Assembly: GCA_002794775.1 (NCBI GenBank) | Contig: NBAY01000056.1 | Span: 1-64,000, forward strand | Length of the DNA stretch: 64,000 bases | Source: Porodaedalea pini | Lineage: Eukaryota > Basidiomycota > Agaricomycetes > Hymenochaetales > Hymenochaetaceae | Reading direction: 5' to 3' | Shown here: in pieces, positions 10,480-22,266 of the stretch | How the letters are laid out: every line of letters begins with the position of its first letter | Numbering within the stretch: position 1 is the stretch's first letter | The notes under the pieces: model-generated | Told to the model about the DNA's origin: nothing | The model's input: only the letters and a program-made list of their open reading frames with translations | Database searches by the model: none | Translations under genes and position numbers: made by a program

Positions 10480-13178
10480 CCCCCTGCCATCATCAAAATA
10501 GATCTCACTGACAAACAACAATGGGCTATCCCTGCATCAGCATGTTGGGACCCAGACCAACCGAGCTATGTCGCGACCAATAACAGCGGCATCGTATACA
10601 ACATCTGGTGGAGTGACGTCCAACGCAGTTGGTATTCGACAAACAAAGAAGGAAGGAGAGCAAGGTGGCCTCCAGCTGTCCTGTCATCACCTGCACCGTT
10701 GACGTCTACCGTCAACCTACCACCGATTCCAGGTCCATATCGTGAGACCAATAGGGACCTGTCACCCCCAACCCCCCCTGAACCCTTGACGCCGACGCCC
10801 GAACCCGCGATGTCAGCAGGAGGTTTCAGTCAGCAGCAGATGGAGCAGATCACGGTGATCGTTGCAGGTGCCTTCACCCATCAGGTGGCAAACACCCCGG
10901 CTGCTCCCGCTCCTGTAGCCCCAACCCCCAACATCGACGTCACCCAGCCACGTGAATTCACTGGTGGCAACGACTACCTGGACTTCAAATGCGAGGTCCT
11001 CCTCTTTGTCTTGGCAAACCTGAACAGATACCCGACGCCGGAGAGTAAGATCTATGTTTCCCTCTCTTACCTAAAGGGTGGCAATGCAGTGACGTGGGCA
11101 CAAAACTACGTGGAGGAATCAATGACGGCCGGCATCGTGACCTTCACCGACAGTTGGACAAGGTTCCAAGAATGCCTAGACACCTCATTTGATGATCCAA
11201 ATCAGAAGGAAAAGGCGCTAGCGAAATTCTGGACCAAGGTTCAGAAGGACCTCACTGCTGATGAGTTCTTCCAGGATCTTGATGTTGTCATCATGAGAGC
11301 GGGCCTAACAGATGACAGCATCATCTGTGACCACCTGAAGTGAGCGATGAACATTGAGGTGGTACGAGGAGTCCTGAGGTCGATGCCGGTCCTGACAACA
11401 TACAACACCTGGAAGAAGAAGGCCATTGAGATCGACCGAGGTGAACAACAGATCCAGGCCATCCAACGAGGTCACACGTTCCCAACTCCGCCACACCCAC
11501 AGCAACAACAGGCACTCCCAGCTCACTGTTTGGTTGCAGCCCCACATGTCGACAAATGCGACGCGACCAGCATTACGTTTGGAGGTGCTGGCCAGCCAAT
11601 GGACATCTCGATGAATGAGGTGCAATGCCGATGAGCATGCTGGATCTGTGGCCAGCTGGGTCACTTCAAAGACAAGTGCCCACAAGGACAGGGGATTGTG
11701 CAGTGCATGCTGCAGATGATGGCACCAGGTGAACATCACCTCCTGGCCGACGAGCTAGGCGCAATGAAGGAATCGGCATTTGAGGAAGTTGTAGACACTC
11801 GAAGGTTGACAGTGGAAGATTATGTGGAGGAGGAAGGAGATGACGAAGAGGTTGTTGACTCGCAGGGTTTTGCGAGTGGTCAGGCATAGCCATTGGGGCG
11901 ACTGACCGAGAAGAACAAGGGACTTCGAATCCGGATCTGCTAAAATATAACCAACCGTCTGTACAGTACATAGATGCCAATGATGTCGATGGTTTTCCCG
12001 ATTACAAAGTCCCCACCAGTGTGAGTGAGAATGATGAATACAAGCAGCTGTTCATGAGGGGAACTGGCAGACACCAGCTGGACCTCCTCCTGAACGTCAG
12101 ACACAGTGTGGCAGGTGAAATGAGAGAGGTGGACATGCACACCCTCATGGATTCAGGATGTACGGGATCATACATTGACATGAGGTTTGTGGAACGATAT
12201 GGGTTGGAGACCAAGCGATACATCAGACCCCTCGCAGTGCTCAATGCAGATGGCACGCACAATGAGGCTGGCTTGATCGAGAACTACGTCAATGTTGAAC
12301 TAATGATTGGACACCACAAGGAAAGGATCGTCCTTGCAGTAACATCCCTAGCGTCATCAAACATCTTCCTTGGCTACGACTGGCTTCAATGCCACAATCC
12401 AGAGGTCGACTGGAAGATGGGTTTGATTGAATTCACCTGTTGCCCAGAGGAGTGTGCGATTGAGAAAGAGGTTGTGGAAGAGATGAGGAGGGTGAGAGAG
12501 GTGCGAATGGACAAGGCGTCCTGGCCTGCATACCTCAACAACTTCGCTGATGTCTTCAGCAAAAAAGGCTTCAAGAAACTGCCGGAACATAGACCCTGGG
12601 ATCATGTCATTGACCTGAAACCTGATTTCAAACCTAGCAACTACAAGATTTACCTGCTCATGCCAACAGAGCAGCAGTCACTCAAGGACTTCCGCGATGA
12701 GAACTTGAAATCTGGTCGCATTTGATGATTGATATCGCCCATGGCATCGCCCTTCTTCTTCATTAAGAAAGCTGACAAATTGCTACGCCCAATCCAGGAC
12801 TACCATAAGCTCAACGATGGTACAATTAAGAACAAGTAACCTCTCCCCCTCATCGACGAGCTTGTCAACAAGGTCAAGAAAGCAAAGTTCATCACTAAGC
12901 TTGACCTTCACTGGGGATATTATAATGTCCGGATCTGCGAGGGTGACGAGTGGAAGGCAGCTTTCTGCATGAACATGGGTCTCTTCGAACTGACGGTCAT
13001 GTTCTTTGGTCTTTGCAATGCACTGGCGACTTTCCAGGCTTTTGTCAACCACATCTTCAAGGGACTGATCTACGATAACTTGATCATTGTCTACCTTGAC
13101 AACATACTGATTCTCTCACAAACTCTCGAGGAACATATCGAGACGTTGAGGTGTGTCCTTCAGATCCTACAAGAAAAC
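10480..13178 (+). pseudogene. gag, protease and 5' RT of element B
   Basis: Gag is readable from about 10480 to the TAG at 11887-11889. The capsid region includes REFTGGNDYLDFKCEVLLF and SYLKGGNAVTWAQNYVEES; the zinc knuckle CWICGQLGHFKDKC fits CX2CX4HX4C. Pol starts near 11940: an aspartic protease with DSGCTGS (about 12150), then the RT fingers and palm ([26 protein letters not shown]). The catalytic motif is YLDN instead of YLDD. TGA stops at 11341-11343 and 11632-11634 stand where related copies have Arg (CGA), and TAA at 12837-12839 replaces Tyr. The frame breaks at LQILQEN, where element A is inserted, and resumes at 19446. The gag start codon is not certain. Confidence 0.9.
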
Positions 13179-13603
13179 TGTTAGGCGGGAGTCCAGGAGA
13201 CGACTTGGACAGGGCAGGCCTCGGCTGACTGTCGTCTGGGACGTGCTATACTCGAGTGGGGACTTGGGACACGCTGTACTCAGGCTAGGTCGTTGCGGAG
13301 GTAAGAGGATTAATACAAGTCTAAACTAATACAAGGAGGACGAGTCTTACCTAGGTCGTCATGGAGGTAAGAGGAAAAGCAGAACAAGGAGTTCATGTGA
13401 TTCCTGAGACCTTATATAGCGGCGACCATGGGACTATATTATCTAAAGTTACATAAATGAACGGAATGGAACGAATGAAGGTTGTGTGGAGGGAGTGTGG
13501 GAAATGATTGAAAAGACGATTAAATATAATGAAAAGGAGCAGTTAAAAGAAAAGAAATGGTAAAAGGAAAAGAAAAGAAAAGGTAAAAGTTTGAGTCCTA
13601 ACA
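13179..13603 (-). repeat. 3' LTR of element A
   Basis: On the plus strand it reads TGTTAGGCGGGAG...GAGTCCTAACA. Same length as the partner LTR at 19021-19445. Confidence 0.93.
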
Positions 13604-16600
13604 TTACCCCCCCCCTCAAGGTTGGGTGTCCCGACCAACCAAGATCGAGGTCGTCTGGTTCAGTGTCGACGAAGCGTGGGCGAAGTCGTTGGCGAGGGAT
13701 GTCGAGTTTTCGAGGGGCGCCGGGGTGTTTTCGATAGAATTCAGCGATCGCCTCCTTTGCATTCTCGCCAAAGTCCATCTCGGGCTGCCAAGTCGGCTCG
13801 TTGTAGCTGACCCACTTGACGAGGTACTGTAGCTTCCCTCAGTGCAGATGCGAGTCTAGAACTTCCTCGATCTCGTACTCCTCCTCGTTGTCGACGATGT
13901 CAGGTGGTGGCGGTGCTGGTTATTTCTGGCTCTTGAAGGATGGTTCAATGGCGGGTTTTAGCAGGGCCTTGTTGAAGACCGGGTGGACCTTTTTCCATCG
14001 CTTGGGGAGCCTGAGTTTGTATGCACTAGCTCCCACCTTGTCGACGATCTCGAAGGGACCATACCATTTGTCAGCAAGTTTCTTCGTCGGTGAATCTGTG
14101 CTGATGTTTCGCCCGTCGAGGAAAACCTTGTCTCCAGCCTTGTACTCCACCGAAGTTCCTGCTGTCCGGTCGTGGTAGTGCTTCATGTCATCCGCTGCCT
14201 TGACCAAGTTGTCCTTTGCAACGCGATGAGTCTCCTTGATATGCTTTGCAAATTCTTCCGCCGACATGTTGGCAGACGAGGTTCGTGTTGTGTCGAAGCT
14301 CAAGGGGTGACGTCCTGTGTTCGCATAGAAGGGGGACATTTTTGTCGCCAAGTGTTCACAGTTGTTATATGCAAACTCTGTGAGGGGGAGCCAGTCCTTC
14401 CAGTCCGATTGACGATGGTTAACGAAGATTCGAAGGTACTGTTTGAGCTCCTGGTTAACGCATTCCATTTGACCATCCGTCTGTGGGTGATACGCTGTCG
14501 ACAGGTTGCCTTTGATGTGTAGGAGTTTGTACAGTTCCTTCATCATCGACACATCGAACTGCATGCCTTGGTCATGGATGATCTTCTTTGGCAAGCCGTG
14601 GAGACGGAAGACGTGGTCACGGTACAGCTGAGCCATGCCTTCCGCTGACAACTTCGTCATCATTGGGATAGCATGCATCTGTTTCGAGAACTGATCAATG
14701 AAGACGCAGATTGCATTGTGCCCTTTGGAGTCTGGAAGCTCTCCAATGAGGTTGACTGTGACGATTTCCCAAGGGGCTTCGGGGACCGTGTTCGGATGGA
14801 GTGGTCTTGACCTCAACGCTCTCAGAGCCTTTGCTCGCTGACAGCGATCATATCCTCGGACATATGCTCGGATGTCGGAGAACATTGACGCCCACCAGAA
14901 GTCTCAACGGACAAGTTCCACCATCTTTGATGCTCCTGGATGCCCAGCCAGTACTGAGTCATGACACTCCCGCAACACCAACTCCTTCATTGTTGACGGG
15001 ACATATATCTTGCCCTTCATCCGCCACAAACTGTCGACCTCTGTCATTCCTGTCAGTCTCTCCGACTCATTCTGCGCCCTCTGCACTTCACCCACTCGTT
15101 CCAACACCTCGTCACATGATGTCCTCACCACTCCATGATTCAGCCACTTCTCCTTGATGAACACAACGCCATTGTTATCATCCTTTCCCTCGTCATAGCC
15201 GGTCTTACGCGACAGCAAGTCCACCTTGCCCATCGTCTTCCCCGACTTGTGCTCAAGATGGAAGTCAAATTCTTTGAGCTCTGTCCTCCAGCAAGCTTGT
15301 CGATAGCTCAGCTTTTGCGCCAACCTGAAGTAGGTGAGGTTGGCGTGATCAGACCAGATCTCAATAGGGTGATGGGTGCCGAGAAGGTACTGTCTCCACT
15401 CTTTGAGTGCCGAGACAATTGCGAGCATCTCCTTGTCGTAGATCTCGTAGTTTCATTCTGCCGGCAGGAGCGCTTCGGACCTGTAGGCAACTACCCTCCA
15501 TTTGCCTTCCTGTTTCTGCAACAACATGCCTCCCAGCATGAAGTTTGATGAGTCCACCTTGATGCGGAAAGGGCCCTCATCGTTTGCGATGGCCAGGACT
15601 GGAGGTGAGCAGAGACGTCGTCTCAACTCCTTGAACACTTCTTGCTGTTCGGTCTCCCATACCCAGTCCTTCTTGCCTGTCAGCGACGTAAGCAGATGGA
15701 CCACCTTGCTGTAGTCCTTGATGAACCATCGCAGCCAGTTGCCCATGCCGAGGAATTGTTGCAGCTGCTTGAGGTTTCACGGGACTGGCCAGTCTGCAAT
15801 TGCTTCCGTCTTCACTGGGTCAGCCCTGATCTCACCATTGCCAACAATGTGGCTGAGGTATTTCACAACCTTGGCATCGAATTTGCATTTCTCCAGTTTC
15901 AGGTATAGACCATTCTCTCACAAGATCTGCAGGATGCACCTCGAAGTTTTGATATGTTCCTCTAGGGTTTGTGAGAGGATCAGAATGTCATCGAGGTAGA
16001 CGATGATCAAGTTATCATAGATCAGTCCCTTGAAGATGTGGTTGACAAAAGCTTGAAACGTCGCCAGCATGTTGCAAAGACCAAAGAACATGACCATTGG
16101 TTCAAAGAGACCCATGTTCATGCGAAAGGCTGCCTTCCACTCATCACCTTCACGGATCCAGACGTTGTAGTATCCCCAGCGAAGGTCAAGCTTGGTGATG
16201 AACTTCGCCTTCTTGACCTTGTCGACAAGTTCGTTGATGAGGGGGAGGGGGTACTTGTTCTTTATCGTGCCCTCGTTAAGCTTTCGGTAGTCCTGAATCA
16301 GGCATAGAGACTTGTCGGCCTTTTTGATGAAGAAGAAAGGCAACGCCATCGGTGAGATCAACTTTCATATACAGCCCGACTTCAGGTTCTCTTCAAGGAA
16401 GTCCTTTAGCGACTGTTGTTCCATCGGTGTCAACGGATAGATCTTGCAGTCACTAGGCTTGAAGTCAGGTTTCAGGTCGATGACGTGGTCCCAGGGGTGG
16501 TGTTCTGGTAGCTTCTCAAATCCTTTCTCTGAGAAGACATCGGCGTAGTCATTGAGATATGCAGGCCAGGACACCTTGTCCATTCGCACCTCTCTCACCC

Positions 16601-17185
16601 TCCTCATCTCTTCCATGGCCTTTTCTACCCTCTGCATGTCTTCTTCCATAACCCTCTCGACCGCACATTTGCTTGGACAGCAGGTGAAGTCGAGCGTACC
16701 CACCTTCCAGTCGACCTCAGGATTGTAACGTCAAAGCCAGTCATATCCTAGGAATATGTTAGACGATGCTAGCGAGGTTACTACAAGGACGATCCGTTCC
16801 GTATGGTGGCTGATCATAAGTTCAACGTCGATGTATTTCTCGATCAACCCGGCCTCATTGTGCGTACCGTCGGCGTTGAGCACCGCAAGGGGTCGGATAT
16901 AATGTTTTGTCTCTAACCCGTACCTTTTGACGAACCTTACATCGATGCACAACCCTGTGCACCCTGAATCTACGAGGGCGTGCACATCCACTTCCCTCAC
17001 TTCACCCACTACACTGTGACCGACGTTCAGGAGAAGGTCCAGCTGGCGTCTGCCAGTTCCTCTCATGAACAACTGTTCATACTCCTCATTCTTGTTCATA
17101 TCGGTGGGGGCTTCGTAATCAGGAAAGTCATCGACATCGTTTGCATCTAAGTGTTGTACAGACGGTTGACTATATTTTATCGAGT
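13604..17185 (-). pseudogene. pol of element A (protease, RT, RNase H, integrase, chromodomain)
   Basis: Reading down the minus strand: protease with DSGCTG near 16970; RT about 15918-16400 with an intact YLDDILI motif; the RNase H region about 14904-15750 (EIWSDHANLTYFR, LEHKSGKTMGK); the integrase core 13920-14885 (HDQGMQFD, AYHPQTDGQMECVNQE); and a C-terminal chromodomain ending around 13620 (KHPGAPRKLDIPRQ). The chromodomain marks a chromovirus, a lineage that targets heterochromatin. The frame is broken in several places (near 16364, 15747, 15430, 14886), so no full polyprotein can be made. Confidence 0.9.
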
Positions 17186-17230
17186 CCGAATCCGAAACCC
17201 CTTGTTCTTCCCGGTCAGTCGCCCCGATGA

Positions 17231-18640
17231 CTACGCCTGACCACTCGCAAAACCCTGTGAGTCGACAACCTCTTCGTCATCACCTTCTTCCTCCACATAG
17301 TCCTCCACTGTCGACTTTCAAGTGTCTACGACTTCCTCGAAGGCCGATTCCTTCATTGCGCCTAGCTCATCGGCGAGGAGGCGACGTTCGCCAGGCGCCA
17401 TCATCTGCAGCATACGCTGCACGATCGTCTTCCCTTGCAGGCACATGTCCTTGAAGTGGCCGAGTTTACCACAGATCCAGCACGCCCTCCTCTGTTGGGC
17501 CTCGTTCATCGAGACGTCCATTGGTTGGCCGGTGCCTCTGAAAGTAATGCCAGTTGTGTCACGTTTGTCGACGTGGGGGGTTGGGATCTGTCGACAAGCT
17601 GGAGGTGCTTGTTGTTGCTGGTGTGGCGGAAGTGGGAATGCACGACCTCATTGTATTGCGCAGATCTGTTGTTCGCCACGATCAATCTCAATGGCCTTCT
17701 TCTTCCAGTCATCATACGTCATTGGGACCGGCGTCGACCTCAACACCCCTCGGACTACCTCGATGTTCATTGTGCGCTTTAGGCGGTCGCAGATGATGCT
17801 GTTGTCCATCAGTCCTGCCCTCATGATGACGACATTGAGCTTCTGGAAAAACTCATCGGTGGTGAGATCCTTCTGGACCTTGGTTCGGAATTCCACTAGC
17901 GCTTTTTCTTTCCGGTTCGGGTCATCAAATGAGGCATCTAGGCGCTCTTGGAACCTTGTCCAACTGTCGGTGAAGGTCACGATGCCAGCTGTTGTTGATT
18001 CCTCCACGTAGTTCTGTGCCCATGTCACTGTGTTGCCACCTTTTAGGTAGGAGAGAGCGACATAGATCTTGCTTTCAGACGTCGGGTACCGGCTTGGGTT
18101 TGCCGAGACAAAGAGGAGGACCTCGCATTTGAAGTCCAGGTAGTTGTCACCGCCAGTGAATTCACATGGCCGGGCGACGTCGATGTTGGGGGTCAGGGGG
18201 TTGGCTGCAGTGGCCGGTGCTGGGGCATTGTTTGCCTGATGGGCGAAGGCACCAGTGACGATCGCAGTGATCTGTTCCATCTGCTGCTGGGTGAAGCCTC
18301 CTGTCGACATTCCTGGTTTGGGTGTCGGCATCGAGGGTTCAGGGGGGGTTGGGGGTGACAGATCCCTATCGGTCTCATGGTAAGGCCCTGGAGTCGGTGG
18401 TAGGTTGGCAGTAGACATCGATGGTGCCAGTGACAATTGAGTGGCTAGGGGCCACCTGGCTCTCCTTCCTCATTCGTCTGACAAATACCAGCTGTGCCGG
18501 ACTTCACTCCACCAGATATCGTGTACAACACCGCTGTTGTTGGTCGCGACGTAGCCTGGTCGGTCTGGATTCCAACGAGCTGACGCAGGAAGGGCCCGTC
18601 GCTGTTCGTCGGTGAGGTCTATCTTGACGACGGTGGAGGA
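17231..18640 (-). pseudogene. gag of element A
   Basis: The capsid region (17648-18436) is open and includes PCEFTGGDNYLDFKCEVLLF, YLKGGNTVTWAQNYVEEST and GQQI-type proline/glutamine-rich flanks; the zinc knuckle CWICGKLGHFKDMC follows at about 17440-17480. Frame breaks lie near 17647 and 17320. The gag stop is at 17231-17233. The start codon is not settled; the frame can be followed upstream to about 18640. Confidence 0.85.
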
Positions 18641-19020
18641 ACGGGGATCGGTTGTGTGTTCGAACCGGGGTTATGCCAACGTTGAACGGGTTCATCAGCG
18701 AAGTTGATGACGAGGCAGAAGGACGCAGCAGAGATAACAATCGATAACGACATTGACGATTGAACATGTAGTGTTACCCACGTCCAGGTTAAGTGGCTCC
18801 TCCACCAAAGGGAGATGCGGAGAGCCAGGGTCGGGGAAAATTGGTTATGAAGTTTATGTAATACACGAACATCCGAAAACGTCCGGGCAGGGTTGAGGGT
18901 TGTCGGTTAGGGGTTTTACACATCAAGTCTGTTGAGGGGAGTGCTCCTCTAGACTGAGTGAAGGTGAGTCGACAGCGATGACATACGCTGGGGATGAGCC
19001 TGGGTGGGGTTCTGCTTTTA

Positions 19021-19445
19021 TGTTAGGCGGGAGTCCGGGAGATGACTTGGACAGGGCAGGCCTCGGCTGACTGTCGTCTGGGACGTGCTATACTCGAGTG
19101 GGGACTCGGGACACGCTGTACTCAGGCTAGGTCATCACAGAGGTAAGAGGATTAATACAAGTCTAAACTAATACAAGGAGGATGAGTCTCACCTAGGTCA
19201 TCGTGGAGGTAAGAGGAAAAGCAGAACAAGGAGTTCATGTGATTCCTGAGACCTTATATAGTGGTGACCATGGGACTATATTATCTAAAGTTACATAAAT
19301 GAACGGAATGGAACGAATGAAGGTTGTGTGGAGGGAGTGTGGAAAATGATTGAAAAGACGATTAAATATAATGAAAAGGAGCAGTTAAAAGAAAAGAAAT
19401 GGTAAAAGGAAAAGAAAAGAAAAGGTAAAAGTTTGAGTCCTAACA
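19021..19445 (-). repeat. 5' LTR of element A
   Basis: A 425-bp copy matching 13179-13603. It is followed on the plus strand by the target duplication AAAAC and then by the resumed RT frame of element B. Confidence 0.93.
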
Positions 19446-21757
19446 AAAACAGTCTATACCTGAAACCTGAAAAGTGTGAGTTCGACACCAAAGTTGTGAA
19501 GTACCTCGGTCACATCATTGGCAATGGCGAGATCAAGGCTGACCCGGCAAAGACGAAAGTGATCACAGACTGGCCCGTTCCTCGAAACGTCAAGCAACTG
19601 CAACAATTCCTCAGCATGGGCAACTGGCTATGATGCTTCATCAAAGACTACAGCAAGGTAGTCCATCCATTGACATCGCTAACAGGCAACAAGGACTGGG
19701 TATGGGAGACCAAACAGCAAGAAGTGTTCGAGGAGCTGAGACGACGTCTCTGCTCACCTCCGGTCTTGGCCATTGTGAACGACGAGGGCCCCTTCTGCAT
19801 CAAAGCAGACTTGTTGAACTTTGCGCTTGGTGGCGTGTTGTTGCAGAAGCAGGAAGGCAAATGGAGGGTGGTTGCCTACAGGTCAGAGGCGCTCCTGCTG
19901 GCAGAACGAAACTACGAAATCTACAACAAGGAGATGCTCATGATCGTTTTGGCACTCAAGGAGTGGAGGCAGTACCTTCTCGGTGCCCACCACCCTATCG
20001 AGATCTGGTCTGATCATGCCAACCTCACTTACTTCAGGTCGGCGCAGAAGCTGAGCTATCGACAAGCTCACTGGTGGACAGAGCTCGAGGAATTCAACTT
20101 CCACCTCAAACACAAATTGGGGAAGACGATGGGCAAGGCGGACCTGCTATTGTGCAAGGCGGGCTACGATGAAGGCAAGGATGACAACGATGGAGTCGTC
20201 TTCATCAAGGAGAAGTGGCTGAACTGAGGAGTGGTGAGGACGTCGTGTGATGAGTTGTTGGAGCGAGTGGGTGATGCGCAGAGGGCGCAGGACAAGTCGG
20301 AGAGGCTGACAGGACTGACAGAGGTTGACGGGTTGCAGCACATGAAAGGCAAGGTGTACGTTCCATCAATGATGAAGGAAGCAGTACTGAGGGAATGCCA
20401 TGACTCGACCCTGGCAGGACACCCCAGATTGTCAAAGACGGTCGAACTGGTATGTTGAGATTTCTGGTGGGCGTCGATGTTCTCTGACATCCGAGCATAT
20501 GTCTGAGGGTGTGATCGCTGTCAATGAACAAAGGCTCTGAGGGCGTCGAGGTCAAGGCCACTCCACCCGAATGCGGTCCCTGAGGGTCCTTGGGAAATTG
20601 TTACAGTTGATCTCATCGGAGAGCTCCTAGACTCGAAGGAACATAATGCGATCTGTGTCGTCATGGATAGATTCTCGAAGCAGATGTACATGATCCTGAT
20701 GATGACAAAGCTGTCAGCGGAAGGCATGGCTCAGTTATACCGCGACCACGTCTTCCACCTCCACGGCCTACCGAAGAAGATCATCCATGACTGTGGCACG
20801 CAGTTTGACATGTCGATGATGAAGGAGCTATACAAACTCCTGCACATCGAAGGCAACCCATCGACAGCATATCACCTGCAGATGGACAGTCAGACTGAAC
20901 GCATTAACCAAGAGCTCGAACAGTACCTTAGGCTCTTCGTTAACCATCAACAATTGGACTGGAAGGACTGGCTCCCCCTCGCAGAGTTCGCATACAACAA
21001 CCATGAACACTCGGCGACAAAGATGTCTCCATTCTACGTGAACACCGGACATCACTCTATGAGCTTTGACACAGTACAAACTTCCTCTGCCAACATGTCA
21101 GCGGAAGAATTCACGAAGCACATCAAGGAGACTCATCGCATTGTGAAGGACAACCTGGTCAAGGCAGCAGAGGACATGAAGCACTACCATGACCGGATGG
21201 CAGGAACATCGGTGGAGTACCAGGCTGGCGACAAGGTCTTCCTCGACGGACAAAACATCAGTACAGACTCACCAACAAAGAAGCTTGCTGACAAGTGGTA
21301 TGGTCCCTTCAACGTTGTCAACAAGGTGGGAGCAAGTGCATACAAGCTCAAGCTCCCAAAGTGATGGAAAAAGGTCCACCCCATCTTCAACAAAGCTCTA
21401 CTAAAGCCTGCTGTCAAACCAGCCTTCAAAGGCCAGAAACAGCAGTCACCACCACCACCGGAGATTGTCGACAATGAGGAAGAATACAAGGTCAAGAAGG
21501 TCATCGACTCACGTCTGCATCGAGGAAAACTGCAGTACCTCATCAAGTGGGTCAGATACAACAAACTGACTTGGCAGCCTGAGACAGACTTTGGTGAGAA
21601 CGCAAAGGAGGTGATCGCTGAGTTCTATCAGAAACACCCTGGTGCTCCTCGAAGACTCAACATTCCTCGCCAACGACTCCGTCCACTCTTCATCGACACT
21701 GAGCCAGACGACTGCGATCTTGGTTGGTCGGGACGCCCAACCTTGAAGGGGGGATAA
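19446..21757 (+). pseudogene. 3' RT, RNase H, integrase and chromodomain of element B
   Basis: The RT frame of B resumes with NSLYLKPEKCEFDTK and YLGHIIGNG. RNase H follows (ALGGVLLQKQEGKWRVVAYR, EIWSDHANLTYF), then the integrase zinc-binding region (HDSTLAGHP, with stops near 20226 and 20457), the integrase core about 20663-21100 and a chromodomain at about 21475-21600 (EEYKVKKVIDSR, GKLQYLIKWV). A stop interrupts at 21362-21364. The coding frame ends with TAA 21755-21757, directly touching the 3' LTR. Confidence 0.9.
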
Positions 21758-22204
21758 TGTCAGGACTCAAACTTTTTCTTTCTTTTATTTTCCTTTTACC
21801 ATTTCTTTTCTTTTAATCATTCCTTTTTCATTATATTTAATCATCTTTCCCAATCATTTCCCACACTCCCTTTACATGACCTTCATTCGTTCCATTCCAT
21901 TTATTTATATAATGTTAGGTAATATAGTCTCACAGTCATCACTATATAAGGTCTCAGGAATCGCATGAACTCCTTGTTCTGCTTTTCCTCTTACCTCCGT
22001 GACGACCTAGGTGAGACTTGCTCCCCCTGTATTAGTTTAGACTTGTATTAATCCTCTTACCTCTGTGACGACCTAGTCTGAGCAAACTCGCTGCCTGAAC
22101 TTCACGTTCAAGATACAGCGTGTCCCAGACAATGTCTGTGTCACTGTCAGGTGCCACACATTGAGGTTGCCTAGTCTGAGTTCCACCCAGACTTCCGCCT
22201 AACA
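21758..22204 (+). repeat. 3' LTR of element B
   Basis: A 447-bp LTR, same length as 7805-8251, followed by the target duplication GGTAT and the continuation of the prolyl-tRNA synthetase relic. Confidence 0.92.
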
Positions 22205-22266
22205 GGTATGGGTCCAAATGGTAGCAAATTATTTGTGTGGCAGAGGTCATGGACAAGTCAGGGAGA
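22205..22266 (+). pseudogene. Prolyl-tRNA synthetase relic, continuation
   Basis: Directly after the target duplication the frame reads GPNGSKLFVWQRSW, matching the block after VEDP in prolyl-tRNA synthetases (usually ...FVWQNSWG). This shows that the DNA on both sides of element B was once one gene. Similarity fades after about 22266. Confidence 0.75.

Larger units (their letters stand above)
13179..19445 (-). mobile_element. Ty3-type LTR retrotransposon A, nested in B
   Basis: A complete-length (6267 bp) minus-strand element with 425-bp LTRs (13179-13603 and 19021-19445) and target duplication AAAAC (13174-13178 and 19446-19450). It is inserted within the RT coding sequence of element B. 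It belongs to the same family as B, C and D, with the same leader and domain order, and a polypurine tract (A followed by nine G) beside its 3' LTR at 13604. Many stops and frame breaks show it is inactive. The LTRs differ by roughly a dozen or more substitutions by eye, nearly all transitions. Confidence 0.94.
7805..22204 (+). mobile_element. Ty3-type LTR retrotransposon B, carrying nested insertions
   Basis: A plus-strand element bounded by 447-bp LTRs (7805-8251 and 21758-22204) and by the 5-bp target duplication GGTAT (7800-7804 and 22205-22209). Without the inserts it would be about 6.3 kb. Domain order is gag, zinc knuckle, protease, RT, RNase H, integrase, chromodomain, which places it among Ty3 chromoviruses. 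A purine tract (GAAGGGGGGATAA) directly precedes the 3' LTR. Inserted into it are E1 (8491-10332) with E2 inside, and element A (13179-19445). It is dead: stops are present in gag and pol, and the RT active-site motif reads YLDN. The LTRs differ by many CG to TG/CA changes. I saw no canonical tRNA primer-binding site after the 5' LTR. Confidence 0.93.

Noticed and set aside
10699..11343. Gag of element B as an intact gene
   Set aside because: The frame is ended by TGA where sister copies have Arg, and the rest of gag follows in frame; it is a degraded retrotransposon frame.
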